A model generated the notes under the pieces. That model searched no databases and was not told where the DNA came from. It saw only the letters and a list, made by a program, of their open reading frames with translations. Shown here in pieces: positions 9,586-18,628 of a DNA stretch of 64,000 nucleotides. The stretch spans positions 1 through 64,000 of the forward strand of contig NZ_JABKKE010000001.1 in NCBI RefSeq assembly GCF_013166575.1. Reading direction: 5' to 3'. The position numbers were made by a program, and so were the translations under genes. Each line of letters begins with the position of its first letter. Position 1 is the first letter of the stretch. Source of the stretch: Xylanibacter rodentium. Its GTDB lineage: Bacteria > Bacteroidota > Bacteroidia > Bacteroidales > Bacteroidaceae.

Positions 9586-9593
9586 CAAAAGTA
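9586..9593 (-). promoter_or_regulatory. -7 box upstream of ruvC
   Basis: TACTTTTG on the minus strand fits TAnnTTTG but has no TTTG at the right distance. If real, the transcript would start only a few bases before the ruvC ATG, making a nearly leaderless message. Confidence 0.35.
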
Positions 9594-9707
9594 CAATAAA
9601 ATAAGCATTTAATCGCAGATATTTATCTTTATTTATATAAAAACTTTTCGGCTCATGTGCCTGGCTTGAATAATTGGATATTTATGTCGAAATTGTTTCT
9701 CTTTTAT

Positions 9708-9738
9708 TTTGAATTTAGTCTATTTTTTGTTAACTTTG
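9708..9738 (+). promoter_or_regulatory. promoter of lepA
   Basis: TTTG (9708-9711), 19 bases, TAACTTTG (9731-9738). Exact consensus for the Bacteroidetes primary sigma factor; the lepA ATG lies 24 bases after the box. Confidence 0.75.
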
Positions 9739-9762
9739 CGTCTTCAAAGCAATAGCACGTAG

Positions 9763-11544
9763 ATGAAACATATAAGAAATTTCTGTATAATAGCCCATAT
9801 TGATCATGGCAAGTCTACACTTGCCGACCGTATGCTTGAATTTACAAAGACCATACAGGTTACCGGAGGTCAGATGCTTGATGATATGGATCTTGAGCGT
9901 GAGCGTGGAATAACAATAAAGAGCCATGCTATTCAGATGGAATATGTATTCAAGGGGGAGAAATATATACTCAATCTCATTGATACTCCGGGGCATGTCG
10001 ATTTTTCATATGAAGTGTCACGCAGTATTGCTGCCTGCGAAGGGGCGCTATTGGTTGTGGATGCCACTCAGGGGGTACAGGCGCAAACAATATCCAACCT
10101 GTATATGGCGATAGACAACAATCTGGAGATAATTCCCGTAATCAATAAGATTGATATGCCGAGCGCAATGCCGGATGAAGTGGAAGACGAGATTGTTGAC
10201 TTGATAGGATGTGAACGTTCGGATATCATAAGAGCCAGCGGCAAGACCGGTGAAGGTATAGAGCAGGTGCTCAATTCGGTAGTCGAACGTATTCCCCATC
10301 CGGAAGGCAATGTCGACGCTCCTCTTCAAGCGCTTATATTTGACTCTGTGTTCAACTCGTTCCGTGGAATCATTGCCTATTTCAAGATTGAGAATGGTGT
10401 GATAAGGCAGGGGGACAAAGTGAAATTCTTTAATACGGGAATGGAATATACCGCAGATGAAGTGGGAGTTCTGAAGATGGAGATGATACCTCGCAAGGAA
10501 CTGTCAACCGGAGATGTGGGATATATAATAAGTGGAATAAAGGACAGCAAGGAAGTGAAAGTCGGTGATACAATAACGCATATTGTCCGACCTTGCGACA
10601 AGGGTATAGAGGGTTTTCAGGAAGTAAAGCCTATGGTATTTGCAGGAGTATACCCGATTGATCCGTCTGATTATGAGAACTTGCGCGCATCTCTTGAAAA
10701 GTTGCGTCTTAATGACGCTTCACTGACTTTCATGCCTGAGTCTTCAATCGCATTGGGATTCGGATTCCGTTGTGGTTTTCTCGGATTGCTCCATATGGAG
10801 ATTATCCAGGAACGTCTCGATCGTGAATTCAATATGGATGTCATCACTACAGTGCCCAATGTCTCATATATGTGTTATGACAAGCAGGGTGGTGTGAAAG
10901 AGGTGCACAATCCATCGGGATTGCCCGACCAAACGCTGATTGACCATATAGAAGAACCGTATATCAAGGCTTCAATAATTACTTCGGCCGACTATATCGG
11001 TCCTATTATGACCCTTTGTCTTGACAAGCGCGGAGAGCTAATGGACCAGCAGTATGTGAGTGGCAACAGAGTAGAACTGCATTTTATGCTACCTCTTGGT
11101 GAGATTGTAATAGACTTTTATGATAAGCTAAAGAGCATATCCAAGGGATATGCCTCGTTTGATTACCATATAGACTGTTTTCGGCCTTCCAAGCTGGCCA
11201 AGTTGGACATATTGCTCAACGGTGAGCCTGTTGACGCTTTGTCTACCCTTACACATCAGGATAATGCTGTAACATTCGGGCGCCGTATGTGCGAGAAATT
11301 GAAAGAACTCATACCAAGACAACAGTTTGATATAGCAATCCAAGCTGCCATAGGTGCAAAGATTGTTGCACGCGAAACGATAAAATGCGTGCGGAAGGAT
11401 GTGACGGCAAAGTGTTATGGAGGTGATGTCAGTCGTAAACGAAAGTTGCTTGAGAAACAGAAGAAAGGAAAAAAGCGCATGAAACAGATAGGCAATGTAG
11501 AAGTTCCGCAGAAAGCATTCCTTGCTGTATTGAAATTAGAATAA
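9763..11544 (+). CDS. lepA: elongation factor 4 (LepA), ribosome back-translocase GTPase
   Basis: LepA is a translational GTPase that acts on stalled or mistranslocated ribosomes. The 593-residue protein has all the G motifs (AHIDHGKST near residue 8, [14 protein letters not shown]), domain II and the LepA-specific C-terminus ending [20 protein letters not shown] and the basic [17 protein letters not shown] tail. Length and domain order are normal. It has its own consensus promoter and is followed after 31 bases by a Crp-type regulator with an unusually strong ribosome binding site. Confidence 0.97.
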   Translation: MKHIRNFCIIAHIDHGKSTLADRMLEFTKTIQVTGGQMLDDMDLERERGITIKSHAIQMEYVFKGEKYILNLIDTPGHVDFSYEVSRSIAACEGALLVVDATQGVQAQTISNLYMAIDNNLEIIPVINKIDMPSAMPDEVEDEIVDLIGCERSDIIRASGKTGEGIEQVLNSVVERIPHPEGNVDAPLQALIFDSVFNSFRGIIAYFKIENGVIRQGDKVKFFNTGMEYTADEVGVLKMEMIPRKELSTGDVGYIISGIKDSKEVKVGDTITHIVRPCDKGIEGFQEVKPMVFAGVYPIDPSDYENLRASLEKLRLNDASLTFMPESSIALGFGFRCGFLGLLHMEIIQERLDREFNMDVITTVPNVSYMCYDKQGGVKEVHNPSGLPDQTLIDHIEEPYIKASIITSADYIGPIMTLCLDKRGELMDQQYVSGNRVELHFMLPLGEIVIDFYDKLKSISKGYASFDYHIDCFRPSKLAKLDILLNGEPVDALSTLTHQDNAVTFGRRMCEKLKELIPRQQFDIAIQAAIGAKIVARETIKCVRKDVTAKCYGGDVSRKRKLLEKQKKGKKRMKQIGNVEVPQKAFLAVLKLE

Positions 11545-11560
11545 CAAACTGCAATAAACT

Positions 11561-11568
11561 AAAGGAGG
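11561..11568 (+). promoter_or_regulatory. strong Shine-Dalgarno site
   Basis: AAAGGAGG lies 7 bases before the ATG at 11576. Bacteroidetes genes rarely carry such a full anti-SD complement, and no other gene in this window shows one this strong. Confidence 0.6.
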
Positions 11569-11575
11569 AAATAAA

Positions 11576-12178
11576 ATGCATAATATCGGATTGACAAAAC
11601 GTGACGTAGCTCGCGAACTTGCCCGACGCTACAGTACGATGACACACGATGAACTTGATGTTCTCGAGAATATTCTTGTCCCTATGAAGTTTGCAAAGGG
11701 TGAGAAAGTACTCTGCGAGAAAGAAACATGTAGGCATATCTATTGGATAGTCAAAGGGCTGGTAAGGCAGTTCTATCATAAAAACGGTCAGGAACTTACA
11801 GAGTATATGGCTGTGGAAAACTATATAGTAATGTCTATTGAAAGTCTGTTCAAGGAAGAGCCGACACGAATGCAAATAGTAGCTCTTGAACCAACTGTTA
11901 TATATGCCTTACCCAAACTTCAGCTTGAGCAGGTGGCCATGAGGAGTGTGAATATTCAGATATTGTATCGTAAAATACTGGAAGAATCGCTCATACAAAG
12001 CCAGTTGCATGCAGATATGTTGCGTTTTGAAACTGCCCGTGACAGATATATTAAATTTGCCAAGCATCATCCGCAACTTGTATTGAGAGCTCCTTTGGTT
12101 CATATAGCGAGCTATCTTCAGATGACTCCCGAAACACTTAGCCGTATAAGAAAAGCGCTTCTTATGGAAGAAAGGTAG
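11576..12178 (+). CDS. Crp/Fnr-family transcriptional regulator
   Basis: The 200-residue protein has the N-terminal cyclic-nucleotide-binding fold (EKVLCEKETCRHIYWIVKGLVRQF) and a C-terminal winged helix (LVHIASYLQMTPETLSRIRKAL), the arrangement of Crp/Fnr regulators. The residues that bind cAMP in E. coli Crp are not conserved and no Fe-S cysteine cluster is visible, so the effector is unknown. It follows lepA closely and precedes the convergent acyl-CoA ligase gene. The perfect Shine-Dalgarno site supports the start. Confidence 0.85.
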   Translation: MHNIGLTKRDVARELARRYSTMTHDELDVLENILVPMKFAKGEKVLCEKETCRHIYWIVKGLVRQFYHKNGQELTEYMAVENYIVMSIESLFKEEPTRMQIVALEPTVIYALPKLQLEQVAMRSVNIQILYRKILEESLIQSQLHADMLRFETARDRYIKFAKHHPQLVLRAPLVHIASYLQMTPETLSRIRKALLMEER

Positions 12179-12202
12179 ATTCTTATCGGGAATAGTCAGA
12201 TT

Positions 12203-12282
12203 TATGGTATGCAAGTATAAAATCAAGAATCAACGTGTATTATTGTTATTCTTGATTGTCTATTTCATATTTGCATATCATA
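12203..12282. repeat. two-part inverted repeat between convergent genes
   Basis: Outer arms 12203-12214 and 12271-12282 match over 12 bp with one G/T pair; inner arms AATCAAGAAT (12221-12230) and ATTCTTGATT (12248-12257) match over 10 bp. Together they make one long interrupted hairpin in the gap between the Crp-like gene and the minus-strand ligase gene. It may end transcription from both sides, although no strong T-tract follows. Confidence 0.5.
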
Positions 12283-12352
12283 AAATCAATGCCGGCACAA
12301 TACAACTTTTCGGAAATGGAGAGCGAATGATTACAATCTGATTGCATGGATT

Positions 12353-14014
12353 TTATTTATAAAGAAATCTCTTTATACTCTTCTTCGGCGTTTTTTCAAA
12401 CTCTTTGTCGCATAATTCAATTTCAGTCAGTTTTGAATATGACGGAAGAACATTGTTGATGTCTTTTCTATTCTGTTCCATGATGCTTTTCAGTTCAGGG
12501 ATTCCCATACCCATATTGCCAGCCTCTTCAAAGTCAGGATATACTAGACCAACAAGTTTTTCACCACGTTGAACGACGATACTCTCTGTTACCATTGGCA
12601 TGGAATTCAGCTTGTCTTCAATCTCTTCCGGATAAATATTCTGTCCGTTTGAACCGAGAAGCAGATTCTTTGAACGGCCTTTGATGAATACATTTCCGGC
12701 CGCATCCATTGTACCCAAATCTCCTGTATGGTACCATCCGTCCTTGTCAAGAACCTCAGCCGTAGCTTCGGGATTTTTGAAATAACCAAGCATAACATTC
12801 AACCCTCTTGTCAAAATTTCACCAGGTGTATTCTCAGGATCACAACTGTCTATCTTTACTTCCATGTGCACCACAGGACGTCCGCAACTGCCTTGCACAA
12901 AGGTATGATAGTCCGAATAACAGATGATTGGAGCGCATTCTGTCGTTCCATAGCCAACGGTATAAGGGAATCCTATCTGCTTGAGGAAAACTTCTATTTC
13001 CTGGCTGAATGCAGCTCCGCCTACGATTATTTCATAGAAATTTCCTCCAAATGCCGCTACGACTTGTTCGCATATTTTTTGTTCCACTTTCTTGCTGATA
13101 ACAGGCATATTGAGCAGCAACTTCATGCGGTGGTTCTGTATTTTAGGGAAAACTTTCTTTCGTATAATTTTCTCTATTACAAGTGGTACTGCAATGATAA
13201 CGGTTGGCTTTATTTCAGTAAAGGCCGCCGCAATGACAGCGGGGCTAGGTATGCGTGTAAGGTAATATACATGGCAACCATATAAAAACTCGAATATAAA
13301 CTCAAAGGCCATTCCGTACATATGGGCCATAGGCAATATACTTATGACATTATCACCGCGTTTTATCTTTTTCCCTAATACGCCAACGGCAAAATCATAA
13401 TTGCTCCACAATGCCCGGTAGGGTATCATCACACCCTTTGAAAATCCTGTTGTACCACTGGTATAGTTTATCATTGCCAGCTCTTCTCCGCTACACTCCT
13501 TGTAGTAATGCACATGTTCTTTTCTGAAATACTTCGGATACTTCTTTCCGAATATCTCATTTAGATGTTCACGTGCGTATGTCAGCTTTTCTGTTCTTGA
13601 TACAGCCAGTGAGTAGTCGGGGATATTGATTATTCCTTCCAATGCCGGCATCTTCACAGGATCAATGACTGTTGCCACCACATCCCCTACAAACAGTAAC
13701 TTTGCCTCGCTATGGTTTACTATATTGTGAATTTGGTCTGCCGTAAATTCATGCAGTATAGGAACAGCCACTGCACCGTATGTCAGTGTGGCTAAAAATG
13801 CTACAGCCCAATTGCTGCTATTGCGACCGCACAATGCAATCTTATCTCCGCGCTTTACCCCACTGTTCTCGAACATGATATGCAGCTTTTCTATCTTTCG
13901 TGCCACATCATGATATTGAAGGGTAGGACCCTTATAATCTGTCAGTGCATCGAACATCCAATTCTCAGTGATGCTCTTTTCTATTATAGCGTTGAAGCTA
14001 GATATTTGTTCCAT
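12353..14014 (-). CDS. AMP-binding acyl-CoA ligase, paralogue B
   Basis: A 553-residue member of the ANL (adenylate-forming) superfamily, of the long-chain fatty-acid CoA ligase type. It carries the P-loop-like motif INYTSGTTGFSKG, the A5-type GYGTTE, the A7 motif WYHTGDLG and the C-terminal KTPKKSIKRFLYK with the catalytic lysine. It would adenylate a carboxylic acid and pass it to CoA; the chain length cannot be read from sequence. The start at 14014 (MEQISSF) is the first ATG; the frame extends to a TTG four codons upstream. It lies 50 bases downstream of a close paralogue. Confidence 0.85.
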   Translation of the reverse strand: MEQISSFNAIIEKSITENWMFDALTDYKGPTLQYHDVARKIEKLHIMFENSGVKRGDKIALCGRNSSNWAVAFLATLTYGAVAVPILHEFTADQIHNIVNHSEAKLLFVGDVVATVIDPVKMPALEGIINIPDYSLAVSRTEKLTYAREHLNEIFGKKYPKYFRKEHVHYYKECSGEELAMINYTSGTTGFSKGVMIPYRALWSNYDFAVGVLGKKIKRGDNVISILPMAHMYGMAFEFIFEFLYGCHVYYLTRIPSPAVIAAAFTEIKPTVIIAVPLVIEKIIRKKVFPKIQNHRMKLLLNMPVISKKVEQKICEQVVAAFGGNFYEIIVGGAAFSQEIEVFLKQIGFPYTVGYGTTECAPIICYSDYHTFVQGSCGRPVVHMEVKIDSCDPENTPGEILTRGLNVMLGYFKNPEATAEVLDKDGWYHTGDLGTMDAAGNVFIKGRSKNLLLGSNGQNIYPEEIEDKLNSMPMVTESIVVQRGEKLVGLVYPDFEEAGNMGMGIPELKSIMEQNRKDINNVLPSYSKLTEIELCDKEFEKTPKKSIKRFLYK

Positions 14015-14064
14015 AATAATAGACAATATTTACTGTTGTGCAATATTCAATAGACAGAAGACTT

Positions 14065-15732
14065 CTATGGAATGTCCTTGTATAAATATCTTTTTATACT
14101 TTTCTTGGGAGTTTTCTCAAATTCGCTTTCGTGTATGCGTATGGCGGACAGCTTGCTGTATGCAGGCAGTGTAGAGTTGATGTCCTGTCTGTTCTGTTCC
14201 ATAATACTTTCCAAATCTTCATTGGTGAATCCCATATTATGTGCTTCGTCATAATCGGGATGTACCAAAGCTATGAACTTGTTTTCTTTTTGTACAATGA
14301 TACTTTCATTGATCATTGGCATAGAGTTCAATTTATCTTCTATTTCCTCTGGATAGATATTTTGACCGTTAGCGCCAAGTAACATATTTTTTATACGTCC
14401 ACGTATAAATACATGACCGTCACGGCTCATTGTACCCAAATCGCCAGTATGGAACCATCCGTCGCTGTCAAGAACTTCGGCAGTGGCTTCAGGATTTTTA
14501 TAGTAACCTAACATGACATTCATGCCCCTTGTGACTATTTCGCCTGGTATGTTTTCCGAATCACTGCTGTCTATCCTGACTTCCATGTTTGATACGGGTG
14601 TACCACAACTACCTGATACAAAATCATTTTTATCACTGAATGTTATCAGGGGTGCGCATTCTGTCGAGCCATATCCTACAGTGATAGGGAAGTCTATGCT
14701 TTTCAGGAAAGATTCTATCTCTTGGTTGAGTGGAGCTCCTCCTACCACAACCTCATATGCATTACCTCCAAATGCGTTGTAGACATGTTCGCATATCTTC
14801 TGTTTCACCTTTTTATTAATGACCGGCATGTTCAATAGCAATTTCATGCGGTTGTTCTGTATCAGTGGAAAGACCTTTTTGCGTATAATTTTTTCAACTA
14901 TAAGTGGCACTGATATGACAATTGCCGGATGTACATCAGAAAATGCCTGTGCTATTATTGCAGGTGAAGGCAAACGGGTGAGGAAATAAAGGTGGCATCC
15001 ATGACAGAACGGGAAAAAGAATTCTATTGCCATTCCATACATGTGAGCCATAGGAAGTATGCTGAGTGTATTGCTGCCTTGGGCAACATGCGTGCCTATC
15101 GCACTCATGCAGAAATCCAAATTACTCCACAATGACCTGTAAGGCAACATTACACCCTTTGAAAATCCTGTAGTACCACTGGTGTAGTTTATCAAAGCCA
15201 GCTCTTCTGCGCTATCTTTGTGATAGTTCACATGCTCCTTTCGGAAAGCCTTGGGATATTTCTTTCCGAAAAGTTCGTTGAGATGTTCACGGGCAAAGCT
15301 GAGTCGTTCAGAACGGGATGTCATTAAGGAATAGTCAGGTATATAAACGATTCCTTCAAGTTCTGGCATCACATCCGACTCTATAATCTTGGCTACCACA
15401 TCACCTACAAAAAGCATTTTGGCTTCACTATGGTTTACAATATTGTGAATCTGCTCTGCATTAAACTCATGTTGTATAGGTACCGATACCGCTCCATATG
15501 TCAGTGTGGCAAGGAAAGCTACAGCCCAATGTGCGCTGTTTCTTCCACAGATGGCAATTTTGTCACCTGCTACTACACCACTATTTTCAAACAGTATATG
15601 CAACTTCTCTATTTTTCTTGCTACATCATGATATTGTAGTGTTATACCCTGATAATCTGTCAGTGCGTCACGATGCCAATTGAGAACAATGCTTTTTTCT
15701 ATATATGAATTAAAACTATCATTCAGTGTCAT
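14065..15732 (-). CDS. AMP-binding acyl-CoA ligase, paralogue A
   Basis: The 555-residue product aligns end to end with the next gene downstream; motifs are the same (YTSGTTGFSKG near residue 183, GYGSTE, WFHTGDLG, KTPKKSIKRYLYK). By eye about two thirds of residues are identical, pointing to a tandem duplication. Both lack a membrane segment. A promoter with spacing 20 lies at 15756-15787, so this is likely the first gene of a two-gene operon. Differences between the two cluster in the region between residues 200 and 260, where acyl specificity could differ; this is inference. Confidence 0.85.
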   Translation of the reverse strand: MTLNDSFNSYIEKSIVLNWHRDALTDYQGITLQYHDVARKIEKLHILFENSGVVAGDKIAICGRNSAHWAVAFLATLTYGAVSVPIQHEFNAEQIHNIVNHSEAKMLFVGDVVAKIIESDVMPELEGIVYIPDYSLMTSRSERLSFAREHLNELFGKKYPKAFRKEHVNYHKDSAEELALINYTSGTTGFSKGVMLPYRSLWSNLDFCMSAIGTHVAQGSNTLSILPMAHMYGMAIEFFFPFCHGCHLYFLTRLPSPAIIAQAFSDVHPAIVISVPLIVEKIIRKKVFPLIQNNRMKLLLNMPVINKKVKQKICEHVYNAFGGNAYEVVVGGAPLNQEIESFLKSIDFPITVGYGSTECAPLITFSDKNDFVSGSCGTPVSNMEVRIDSSDSENIPGEIVTRGMNVMLGYYKNPEATAEVLDSDGWFHTGDLGTMSRDGHVFIRGRIKNMLLGANGQNIYPEEIEDKLNSMPMINESIIVQKENKFIALVHPDYDEAHNMGFTNEDLESIMEQNRQDINSTLPAYSKLSAIRIHESEFEKTPKKSIKRYLYKDIP

Positions 15733-15755
15733 TGCACAATATTCGTTTTTGTGTG

Positions 15756-15787
15756 CAAAGATAAACTATTTCTTGCACAATTCCAAA
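15756..15787 (-). promoter_or_regulatory. promoter of the acyl-CoA ligase pair
   Basis: On the minus strand TTTG (15784-15787), 20 bases, TATCTTTG (15756-15763). The ATG at 15732 lies about 20 bases after the expected start site. Confidence 0.65.
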
Positions 15788-15802
15788 TAAAATGTGCAAT
15801 AT

Positions 15803-17050
15803 TTACTCATATCTCATAGATTTGGCAGGATGAATATGAGATATAAGATAACTGGGACCTATCAGTACGGTAATACTGATTAATAATGTTGCAGTATTAA
15901 TTAATAGTATCAAAGGAATATTTATTTCCATTGGGGCCGTGTTTACATAATAAGTAGCAGGATCAAGGCTTATCAATCCTGTCTGTATTTGCAATACAAC
16001 TAATCCAATACCAATGATGTTGCCCCATAGAAGCCCTTGTCCTATGATAAACACAGCAAACCACAAAAATGTGTGACGCACAGTGCTGTCAGCTGCTCCA
16101 AGGGCTTTCATGACACCTATCATCTGGGTGCGTTCGAGTATTATAATCAGGAGTCCGGATATCATGGTAAATCCGGCAACACATGTCATTAAAGCTAATA
16201 TTATCCATACATTGATGTCAAGCAGTTCTAACCAAGAGAATATTTGCGGATATGCTTCGTAGACAGTTTGCGATGTGAGTGTTTCACCATATCTGTCAAC
16301 AGTCCTGTTTACCACGTTTTCTACGCATTGAGCCGTCTTCTCCAACTGTTCAAAGTTCGTTACTTGCAACTCAGCTCCACTGCACATATCAGTCTGCCAC
16401 TTGTTTAATCGTATAGTGGTGTAAATATCGGTAAGGCACAGTGAATTGTCAAACTGTGTCATTCCTGTGTCGTATATGCCTGTTATTGTAAATTTGCGGA
16501 CTCTTATATCGTTATCCGATATGAAATAAGCAAAGACTTTGCTACCAACATTAAGCCTGAGTTTGTCAGCAGTGATGCGTGATATGAGCAGACTACCACT
16601 GTTCTTGTTATCACTGAAAGTTGGTATTTTGCCATCAACAAGACTATTGTGTAAAAATGTAGTGTCGTATTCTTGCCCTACACCCTTGAATGATATGCCA
16701 AGAAAGTCGTTTTCCGTTTTCAATATTCCTTGTGTAATGGCATAACGTTCCACTCTGGCTACACCGTCAATTTCTGTCAATACTTTCATCATGCTGTCAT
16801 CAATACATACTGGGTGGCTGTCTGTATTCTGTATGTTGAGAAAGTTTTCGATTTTGATATGGCTGCCAAATCCCACAACCTTGTCACGGATGGTATGTTT
16901 GAATCCTATAACTACAGAAACGGTGATTATCATCACAGCAAGACCTATTGCCACCCCTGCCGTTGCTATGCGTATTGCCGGTCGGCTGACTTTGGTACCG
17001 GTGTCATTACTGCTATATATTTTTTTAGCTATGAATAAAGGAAGATTCAC
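15803..17050 (-). CDS. LolC/LolE-like ABC permease (FtsX family)
   Basis: A 415-residue membrane protein with the MacB/FtsX layout: one membrane helix near residues 25-50 (TAGVAIGLAVMIITVSVVIGF), a large periplasmic domain of about 220 residues, then three helices at the C-terminus (about 275-300, 320-350, 375-400). Such proteins are the membrane half of lipoprotein release transporters (LolC/E) in Gram-negative cells. No LolD-type ATPase gene is adjacent. The start is a GTG at 17050, which gives the usual short cytoplasmic N-terminus NLPLFIAKKIY. It follows the aminotransferase gene by 18 bases. Confidence 0.85.
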   Translation of the reverse strand: MNLPLFIAKKIYSSNDTGTKVSRPAIRIATAGVAIGLAVMIITVSVVIGFKHTIRDKVVGFGSHIKIENFLNIQNTDSHPVCIDDSMMKVLTEIDGVARVERYAITQGILKTENDFLGISFKGVGQEYDTTFLHNSLVDGKIPTFSDNKNSGSLLISRITADKLRLNVGSKVFAYFISDNDIRVRKFTITGIYDTGMTQFDNSLCLTDIYTTIRLNKWQTDMCSGAELQVTNFEQLEKTAQCVENVVNRTVDRYGETLTSQTVYEAYPQIFSWLELLDINVWIILALMTCVAGFTMISGLLIIILERTQMIGVMKALGAADSTVRHTFLWFAVFIIGQGLLWGNIIGIGLVVLQIQTGLISLDPATYYVNTAPMEINIPLILLINTATLLISITVLIGPSYLISHIHPAKSMRYE

Positions 17051-17068
17051 TTTTCTATCTATTCTCTT

Positions 17069-18283
17069 TTATACTTTATCTTCATCCTTACGTCGGCCTG
17101 GATAGGCTTCAAGAGCTTTTCGAAGTACTTTCAGTGCACGATTCAGGTCTTCCTTGTTGAGTACATATGCTATACGTACCTGATCTATGCCTGCACCAGG
17201 TGTCGTATAGAAGCCTGCTGCAGGAGCCATCATTATTGTCTCTCCTTCATAACTGAAATCTGAAAGACACCAGCGGCAAAATTCTTCAGCATCATCCACT
17301 GGAAGTTTGGCAACGGTATAAAATGCTCCCATTGGAATAGGTGAGTAAACTCCCGGTATCCTGTTTAGCCCGTCAATAAGACACTTGCGCCGTTCCACAT
17401 ACTCATCATAGACATCACGATAATAATTTTCAGGAGCATCGAGCGATGCTTCAGCTACAATTTGTCCTATAAGCGGTGGGGATAGGCGCGCCTGACAGAA
17501 TTTCATAACGGCTCCCCGTACCTCTTCGTTTTTAGTTATGAGCGCGCCAATGCGTATTCCGCATTCTGAATATCGTTTGGAAACAGAGTCTATCAGTATG
17601 ACGTTTTGTTCGATACCATCCAAATGGCAGGCACTGATATATGGTGATCCCGTATAGATATACTCACGGTATACTTCATCGGAGAACAAATAAAGGTCAT
17701 ATTTTTTCACCAAATCCCGTATTTGGTTCATTTCGCGCCGGGTGTACAAATATCCTGTGGGATTGTTAGGATTGCATATCATGATTGCGCGTGTGCGCTC
17801 ATTGATGAGTTCTTCAAACTTTTCCACTTTCGGCAGTGAGAAACCTTCATCTATTGTTGTCGCTATGGTACGTATTCTTGCACCTGCAGATATAGCAAAA
17901 GCCATGTAATTGGCATAAGCCGGCTCCGGCACAATAATTTCGTCTCCAGGATTGAGACATGACATGAAAGCGAACAGCACGGCTTCGCTTCCGCCTGCTG
18001 TGATTATAATATCATCGGCAGTTACGTTGATATTAAACTTCTTGTAGTAATCGACTAATTTTTCACGATAACTCAAATACCCTTGTGAAGGTGAATACTC
18101 AAGTATGTCACGATCGATATGTTTCAATGCATCTAAACCTACCTGCGGTGTTGGCAGATCGGGCTGACCGATATTAAGATGGTAAACTTTTATTCCACAT
18201 TGCTTTGCTGCAGCTGCCAATGGGGCTAGTTTCCTTATCGGTGACTCTGGCATTTCATGTCCGCGAATCGATATTTCCGGCAT
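17069..18283 (-). CDS. PLP-dependent aminotransferase, class I
   Basis: A 404-residue fold-type I aminotransferase of the aspartate/aromatic aminotransferase group. K236 in DSVSKRYSECG would hold PLP, with NPNNPTG (about 181-187) and the SDEVYREY Asp that contacts the pyridine ring upstream. The C-terminal Arg that binds the substrate carboxylate is in DQVRIAYV. The amino donor is not readable. The start at ATG 18283 (MPEISIRGHEMPESPIR) is used because the frame upstream begins with TTG inside the -7 box. It probably leads an operon with the FtsX-type permease downstream, though a functional link is not obvious. Confidence 0.88.
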   Translation of the reverse strand: MPEISIRGHEMPESPIRKLAPLAAAAKQCGIKVYHLNIGQPDLPTPQVGLDALKHIDRDILEYSPSQGYLSYREKLVDYYKKFNINVTADDIIITAGGSEAVLFAFMSCLNPGDEIIVPEPAYANYMAFAISAGARIRTIATTIDEGFSLPKVEKFEELINERTRAIMICNPNNPTGYLYTRREMNQIRDLVKKYDLYLFSDEVYREYIYTGSPYISACHLDGIEQNVILIDSVSKRYSECGIRIGALITKNEEVRGAVMKFCQARLSPPLIGQIVAEASLDAPENYYRDVYDEYVERRKCLIDGLNRIPGVYSPIPMGAFYTVAKLPVDDAEEFCRWCLSDFSYEGETIMMAPAAGFYTTPGAGIDQVRIAYVLNKEDLNRALKVLRKALEAYPGRRKDEDKV

Positions 18284-18310
18284 TGTTGTCTGAATTGTTG
18301 TTTTGAACTG

Positions 18311-18318
18311 CAAACTTA
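18311..18318 (-). promoter_or_regulatory. -7 box of the aminotransferase gene
   Basis: TAAGTTTG on the minus strand fits TAnnTTTG; transcription would start about 23 bases before the ATG at 18283. No TTTG at the usual spacing. Confidence 0.45.
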
Positions 18319-18596
18319 CGCAAAAATATCCATATACGTATGTTTTTCTAAAGAAATTTTAGGTTGCTCCAAACCAAAATATAAAAAATAAAGTAAAACT
18401 AAGATATGTATGGAAGCAATATTATTTCCCGTAATATACTTTGGTTGATATCATAATCATATTGCAAAGGTACATAAAAAGCATGAGTTTTTACACCGGC
18501 ATAATAAAGAAATTATTTTTTCTTTAGAGGAAATATAAAGAATCTGCTCTTAACAATTTTTTTAAATATAGATTCTCCTTTTACAATTAAATAAAC

Positions 18597-18604
18597 TACT
18601 TTTG
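18597..18604 (+). promoter_or_regulatory. -7 box of the pseudokinase operon
   Basis: TACTTTTG fits TAnnTTTG. The ATG at 18629 lies 24 bases after it. The upstream TTTG element is weak. Confidence 0.5.
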
Positions 18605-18628
18605 TGTCCCAAAACAAATCCATGTATT

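Larger units (their letters stand above)
18284..18628. other. divergent intergenic region, 345 bases
   Basis: AT-rich spacer between divergent genes. It holds a -7 box for each side (18311-18318 minus, 18597-18604 plus) and a second minus-strand TACCTTTG at 18465-18472. I see no ORF, hairpin or repeat that stands out. Confidence 0.6.
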
